From: Nemertoderma westbladi
Taxonomy: Eukaryota > Xenacoelomorpha > Nemertodermatida > Nemertodermatidae
DNA length: 22,770 bases
Direction of reading: 5' to 3'
NCBI GenBank assembly: GCA_032718475.1
Contig: JAUCBJ010004800.1
Coordinates: forward strand, 1 to 22,770
The notes under the pieces are model-generated. The model saw only the letters and a list, made by a program, of their open reading frames with translations. It was not told where the DNA came from and did not search any database. Positions 17,886-22,770 of the stretch are shown one piece after another; position 1 is the stretch's first letter; the number at the start of each line of letters is the position of its first letter. A program made the position numbers and the translations under genes.

Positions 17886-18323
17886 GAGTTAACTCTTAAT
17901 ATTAATCCCTTATTAACTGATGACGTCTCCTCCAGATACCGCGAGCACCGACGCGAACGTAACAACAACTTCATCACAGAATCTTTTCTGGACGGCCCCG
18001 GATTCCAGAATCCCCATTGGAAGATGGCTGGTCAGCGTAACAGGCACGTTATTACTCGTGCGACCGCCCATGGGTTCCACCACCTAATCTGCGTCAACCA
18101 AACGCCTTTCCAATCGCTATCCATCGAATGTATATGTCAGTATTGTAACCTCCCATGTACACGACGATATCATGCATTGAACTCACAGCGACTACCCTCC
18201 ACTTTCCCGTCTCGCATCTCAGTAACTAATATTCAATTACCTCAAATTCTTTTTTCAATCTTAATTCAATTAATTAATATTCAACCAGTATTCAATTTCT
18301 TATCTATTTATTTATGTACATAA
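17886..18323 (+). other. Unrecognised open frame with a cysteine cluster
   Basis: The frame is open from the stop at 17883 to 18323, with an ATG at 18024. It reads RYREHRRERNNNFITESFLD, GPGFQNPHWKMAGQRNRHV, HGFHHLICVNQTPFQSL, IECICQYCNLPCTRRYHAL. The CxCxxCxxxC spacing with a nearby histidine hints at a metal-binding fold, but it fits no family I know. Composition becomes AT-rich after about 18200, so the last 40 codons are probably not coding. It could be a fragment of a transposon protein, an exon, or chance. Confidence 0.2.
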
Positions 18324-18715
18324 ATTTTACTGGTTTCCATTTACCCCGCATGGGGGTGTATCGAATTAATATGTAATATTAATCCATGTACAATACCGAC
18401 AACTAACAATATTGCATGAATAGTCTCAGTCTAAAAAAATATACAGTAAAACATTAGTGTGACATAAAAACATACATTAAGAAATGAATTTGACATAATA
18501 AAATTAGCATACAGTAAGAAAATTTGATTTCCAACGTCTATGCAGTCCAGTAAAATATATCTAGTAAGACAACATACATTAAAATCGACTTGGCAGTCCA
18601 GTAAAACTTGTCCAGTCTAAAAATAAAATACATACAGTATAAAAATACAGGGTAATTCAATAGCATTGTCTAAAAATATTGAAATAAAATTATAACAATC
18701 GATTAAATTTACAAT
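18310..18715 (-). other. 3' untranslated region of the CR1-like LINE
   Basis: AT-rich sequence after the ORF2 end, without coding. ACAGTAAAA and CAGTCCAGTAAAA words recur. A GC-rich stretch (CCCCATGCGGGG on the minus strand, about 18345-18356) can form a small hairpin close to the 3' tip, where LINE reverse transcriptases bind their RNA. Confidence 0.5.
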
Positions 18716-20830
18716 AGGTTAGTAGATTTGCCTCCTTCAATCTAGACGTAAAATATCTTTGTTGGATGAGTTCACTATGTCATCCGATAAATTATTCCAA
18801 ATTGAAACAACTCGGTTACTAAAACGAAATTTACTGATTTGGAGTCTAGCGCGATATTGAAACAGTTTAAAATTATGACCTCTTGTGTTAAGTGTACTCG
18901 CACCAGTGAATAGTTACGCCTAAATCTCTACATTCTGTATCGGGCTTAAGTAACATACCGTTAAGAAAATATTGTTTCGGGAGAAATCTACTGTATTTGT
19001 TTACCACCAAAATGAACTACAGGGCACTTGTGAGCCGCTATAGTAAGTTTCCATTCCATTACACATTGTCTAGGATCACTAAGGAACGCACCAATCCAAA
19101 GTAATAAGTTACCAGTAATTCCGTAACTAGCTAATTTGTGGATCAATTTATTGTGCACAACCGAATCGAATGCTTTGGCTAAGTCAATGTACACCACATC
19201 AACTTTATGGCGAAAGTCTAATACCTTAAACCATTCGTTTGAACAAGTTAAAAGCTGGGTGCATGTGAATCGACGTGTCATGAATCCGTGTTGCGCCTTC
19301 GTTATAATTTTATTCGTTCGAAGTAATCAGCTAGTTCGGATTTAACACAGAGTTCCATTAGCTTGCTCGCTACACAGGTAAGTGAAACTGGGCGGTAATT
19401 GTATGGGTCAGTGGGGTTGCCCTTCTTAAATATCGGCACAATATTTGCAGTTAACCACACAGAAGGTAAAGCATGAGTTACAAACGAGACATTAATTGTA
19501 ACAGACAACGGACTACATAAACAATGAGCTAACTTAGAATACATGAAGCTAGGTAAACCATCTGGAGTATTACTCACTTTCACATCAATTTTACGAAGTA
19601 TATAGTATACACGTTTAAGGGAGACAAATTAATTGTTGATTTACTAATATTATTAGGCACTCTATGATGAAAAATAGGTAAAGTGTCATTATCTAATGTA
19701 AAGTTTTCAGAAAAAACTGAGAAAAATTTTTGGACTTTGTACAATCATCGACAACAGTGTGAAATACCAGATCGGTTGTGTCTCTTACTGTTTACAAATT
19801 GAAATATTGCATCCGGCTTTCCAGAACTAAGCACATTGTTTTCACGAATGCATTCAGCTCTAAACGCTGCTCTCGCAGTGGCTTTAGCACAACGTTTGCA
19901 TTCAGACATTCCATTTATGGTATGTCTGCGGCGCCATAATGCTTTTTTATTTTTCTGAAGTTTTCTCACATAGGCCGGTCGGTAACAGCTTAGTTCTGGA
20001 ATTGACCTTGAACATTTTAAATGGCACAAATTTATAAATTTTGAAAAATCTGCATAGTTAGCGTGTCTAAAACCACAGTAACCTAATTTAAGTTCAATTG
20101 ACTCTGTCTGATTAGGTGACAAAATACTAAAACACACACTAGAGTGGTCGCTAGTGGAAAAGGGCGTTGTGACAAATACATCTGAGATAAACAAATCATC
20201 TGAAGAAAAAACTAAATCTAATGTGTTGTCAAAGCGTGTGGGTTCATGTTGCAATTGAGTTAACCCATTTTCTAGAGAAAAATTAGCAAATAAATTATAT
20301 AACTCGGTATCAGGATGATCATAATTTTTCCAATTCAACGATGGCAAGTTAAAATCGCCAAAAATAGCTACGGGATGTTCAGTATCACATAGCTCAGTCA
20401 GGCAGCGACATAAACTCTCGTCTTTAGCAGACGACCATGATTCCGATAAAGTCTGGGGTCGGTATACACACACCAACCTAGACGGTGTTTGTCCCACAAG
20501 ATCCAAGACTACAGTACAACTTCAAGATGGGCGTAGTCATCTTTATCAAAAACATACTTTATCTTAACGACTTCTATTCCCTTCCTTACCAAGATGGCAA
20601 CCCCTCCTCCTGTAGTACCCGAGCGATCCTGTCGATAGACATTGTAGTTCTCGCCGCCATTTATCATTCGATCTGTGAAGGACTCCGTCATCCACGTCTC
20701 TGTAATTCCAACTACGTCATATATACCCTCCTTTAGAAATAAATGCAGTTCCGGCAATTTATTTCCCAAGGACTTCGCATTAAAGACGGTACAGTCCACG
20801 AATGGGCGGACGCGACTTTCTCCCTGTTTC
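18716..20830 (-). pseudogene. CR1-like ORF2: endonuclease and deleted reverse transcriptase
   Basis: The frame begins near 20830, overlapping the ORF1 end. Endonuclease blocks are FNAKSLGNKLPEL, VGITETWM and GTTGGGVAILV. After a small frame change near 20508 come GDFNLPSLNW, NTLDLVFSSDDLF and STSDHSSVCFSI, giving the catalytic N, E, D/N and SDH set. The linker ends with FFSVFSENF. RT blocks NTPDGLPSFMYSKL, VPIFKKGNPTDPYNYRPVSL, then DVVYIDLAKAFDSVVHNKL and IGAFLSDPRQ follow after frame shifts near 19600 and 19290. The sequence then jumps to WKLTIAAHKCPVVHFG, so the RT core with the YxDD catalytic block is deleted at about 19055. The C-terminus continues as PDTECRDLGV, NTRGHNFKLFQYR and NRVVSIWNNLSDDIV to about 18720. 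The motif order is that of the CR1 clade. The product cannot copy RNA. Confidence 0.85.
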
Positions 20831-21877
20831 AGTTTCCCTGGTTCGGTACGGTGGTATCTCGAGGTTTGGGAGGGACAGTACTAGGTGAATCCGATCCCGT
20901 TCCAATTCCCGATGCTCCGTCAAACTGAGAAGCTGGGGTCGATGTGTCAGTGTGGTTAGGAATGGCGGCGGCGGGGGGCAGCGAATTTAATCGAGCTGCG
21001 TTTTTAGGGTGGGATTGTCTACGGAGGAACGCCTGTTTGGACTGTAACTTAGTTAGATCATTGTCAATAAATATATGACTGGTGTTGGTTGACTTATTCA
21101 GTTTTACTTTTTCTTTAAGAACACGAGATTTGCAGTCTATATTGGTAGCCTGAACAATCATCATTGACGATTTATTCTCGTATTGATGGCGCCAATATAG
21201 AACCTTTTCTACACAACCCTCGATGATCCCCAATTCCGCGCTGATGAATTGGTTGACCACCCTGACGTCCGTCTCCTTATCTTCCGGGAGGGTCAGCCCC
21301 CGAATGACAAAATTCTTCTCCCTTTTCTGTTGTTCCCGGAGTTCTATCCCAACGTCGTCAACCGTAATTAGGTTATCCCGAGGGACAGTTTTTTTCCCGG
21401 TTCTTCCCCTGGTAGCTGGAGGAACCTCCGACCACGGGATTGCCGAATCATCGATTCTAGCCGACAGCTCACTTCTGATGGTCGTTCCGAGGGAACATAT
21501 ATCATCTTTTAAGGTTGTCTGCATACGCGATAATAATTCCCCCATCGAAGTCGAGGATTCCGATTCAACCGAGAGCTTACTGTTTGATTCGCATTCCGAG
21601 CACACAATTTTACAGTATTTACATTTCGCCAAAACTTTTAATTCAGCGACAGATATATTAAGGCACTCTGCTTGGATCCAGGATCCACAGCTCTCGCACC
21701 CAAACAGTTATTACCAACTACTGGTTTGCAGCAATGTGGACAGGTGTTGGTTTTGGAGCAACCCATATTATGATCTTCAAAAGCCTTTTTATCGACAAAC
21801 AAGGCCGAACATGAGTCACAGTTGAAAAGTTTCGACATATCAATCGATCTTGATTTGCGACGATCCGCCATAACCAT
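20829..21877 (-). pseudogene. CR1-like ORF1 with C2HC zinc finger and PHD finger
   Basis: The ATG at 21877 opens MVMADRRKSRSIDMSKLFNC. A C2HC zinc finger follows with C-x2-C-x12-H-x3-C spacing (CDSC...EDHNMGC). A second cysteine-rich module starts at CPHC. A one-base loss near 21696 shifts the frame; across it the order is CPHC, NCLGCESCGSW, a spaced C, and CKYC...C, which is the pattern of a PHD finger. The rest (from 21632) has a polar stretch, then NFVIRGLTLPEDKETD, ISAELGI and IFIDNDLTKLQSKQA, the RNA-binding domain of LINE ORF1. A proline- and serine-rich tail ends at 20829. PHD fingers are known in ORF1 of CR1-type LINEs. The protein would bind element RNA and perhaps chromatin. Confidence 0.8.
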
Positions 21878-22064
21878 TATATATCAAATACCAATATAAT
21901 TTACAATTCAGTGTTAGGAGTAGGTGGTCTGCATCATATAGATGCACGCACATGATAGAGTCAAGATCCAACTTGTAGGATGACGAACTGACGACCTGCT
22001 AGGCCTACCTCGCTCAGCGAGGCGGATCCACTCCGCTCTCCTGCTGGTAGAGTATAAAATAAAG

Positions 22065-22413
22065 ACCAAAGACCCAAGACCAAAGACCCAAGACCTGTAC
22101 AAAACAAAGACCCCCCCATGTACAAAACAAAGACCCCCCATGTACAAAACAATGACCCCCCCATGTACAAAACAAAGACCCCCATGTACAAAACAAAGAC
22201 CCCCCATGTACAAAACAAAGACCCCCCCCCCATGTACAAAACAAAGACCCCCCCATGTACAAAACAAAGACCACCCCATGTACAAAACAAAGACCCCCCC
22301 CCCCATGTACAAAACAAAGACCCCCCCATGTACAAAACAAAGACCCCCCCATGTACAAAACAAAGACCCCCATGTACAAAACAAAGACCCCCCCCATGTA
22401 CAAAACAAAGACC
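22065..22413 (+). repeat. C-rich minisatellite, 14 units of 21-27 bp
   Basis: Units of ATGTACAAAACAAAGA followed by a run of 5 to 11 C repeat 14 times from about 22096 to 22413. Only the C run varies much, plus one AATGA and one CCACCCC variant. Just before it (22065-22095) a 15-bp AGACCCAAGACCAA-type repeat starts the array. Open frames exist on both strands simply because the repeat lacks stops. On the minus strand every unit gives a G run, so G-quadruplex formation is possible. It lies just upstream of the CR1-like LINE on that strand. Confidence 0.9.
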
Positions 22414-22770
22414 TAGTTGTTCCGTTCATCTGTTTGCCGCTGGATGGCGATAAATTCAGAAGCAGCGCCGGGTTTCTCATTCTGAGGGACCATTGACACT
22501 GGACAAAATGTGTCGTGCAGTCATGAATCTTGAGTACAGTCTGAGTATCGCCAATCATAACAAAATAGAAAGATTTTCCATTATAATATTAACAGATTAA
22601 GCTGTAGTAAAGCAGTAAAGGCCTACTCAAATTTCATTGGATATACTCAAGTGCCGTGACTACACACGACTCATTCTTATCCAGTGGGAATGGTCCTTTA
22701 AGAGACAATCATTTAGAAAAACATATACAGTCCCGCTCACCAACAGAGTGCCATCGGATCAGATCGGATC
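22414..22770. other. No gene seen
   Basis: Nothing recognisable apart from a terminal CGGATCAGATCGGATC partial duplication. The window end may cut a feature. Confidence 0.45.

Larger units (their letters stand above)
18310..21990 (-). mobile_element. CR1-like LINE, near full length, broken
   Basis: ORF1, ORF2 and a 3' untranslated region lie in order on the minus strand. The element has a zinc finger plus PHD finger ORF1, an AP endonuclease, an RT and a CR1-style C-terminus. The 3' end is placed near 18300-18325, where the minus strand reads TTTATGTACATAAATAAATA, a short repeat tail. The 5' end is not fixed but lies between the ORF1 start (21877) and the minisatellite at 22065. Several single-base shifts and an RT deletion make the copy inactive. 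Confidence 0.8.

Noticed and set aside
22096-22413. CRISPR-like array
   Set aside because: The units are contiguous, with no unique spacers, and only the C run varies. It is a minisatellite.
22118-22496. Long open frames through the minisatellite on both strands
   Set aside because: They arise because the repeat contains no stop codons. The peptides are pure repeats and there are several overlapping frames.

Overview
The window looks like nuclear DNA from an animal, most likely a marine invertebrate. It has AT-rich intergenic DNA, no bacterial-style operons, an intronless copy of a eukaryotic ribosomal protein gene, and a dense, nested collection of eukaryotic transposons. The many TAGGCCTA-like words and long poly(G)/poly(C) tracts, together with CR1-like and BEL/Pao-like elements, would suit an echinoderm or another invertebrate deuterostome. 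That placement is a guess. I see no confident multi-exon host gene; almost everything recognisable is mobile-element sequence in decay.

Layout. 1-2935: a palindromic repeat (428-1208) built from 16-bp units, then an intronless ribosomal protein eL15 (RPL15) copy on the minus strand (1806-2465). 2936-6780: a G-run/C-run hairpin, a 1.6-kb long-inverted-repeat element with TA flanks (3664-5257) containing a minisatellite, a 348-bp Harbinger-like MITE with TAA duplications (5453-5800), and fragments of a ~163-bp satellite. 6964-11466: a three-level nest. A plus-strand LINE ORF1 is split by a 5'-truncated minus-strand LINE (7286-11286) with a target duplication at both ends. That LINE is itself split by a 1567-bp piggyBac-like non-autonomous element (9140-10706) at a TTAA site. 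The piggyBac-like element is filled with tandem ~163-bp units and carries a G-run/C-run hairpin near each end. 11690-14664: a BEL/Pao integrase remnant (plus) abutting a minus-strand RTE-like LINE RT (12506-14533). 15308-15783: a tRNA-like SINE head and a 347-bp solo LTR with 5-bp target duplications and a CCAAT/heat-shock-like/TATA promoter. 15784-18320: mostly unassigned, with long poly(C) runs, a three-copy dispersed repeat and an unrecognised open frame. 18310-21990: a nearly full-length but broken minus-strand CR1-like LINE (ORF1 with zinc finger and PHD finger; ORF2 with endonuclease and a deleted RT). 22065-22413: a C-rich minisatellite with 14 units.

The parts do not form a pathway. 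They read as a layered record of insertions, and the nesting gives relative ages: ORF1 host element, then LINE, then piggyBac-like element. The most unusual object is the piggyBac-like element, which joins TTAA/CCCT termini, G/C hairpins and satellite DNA in one unit.
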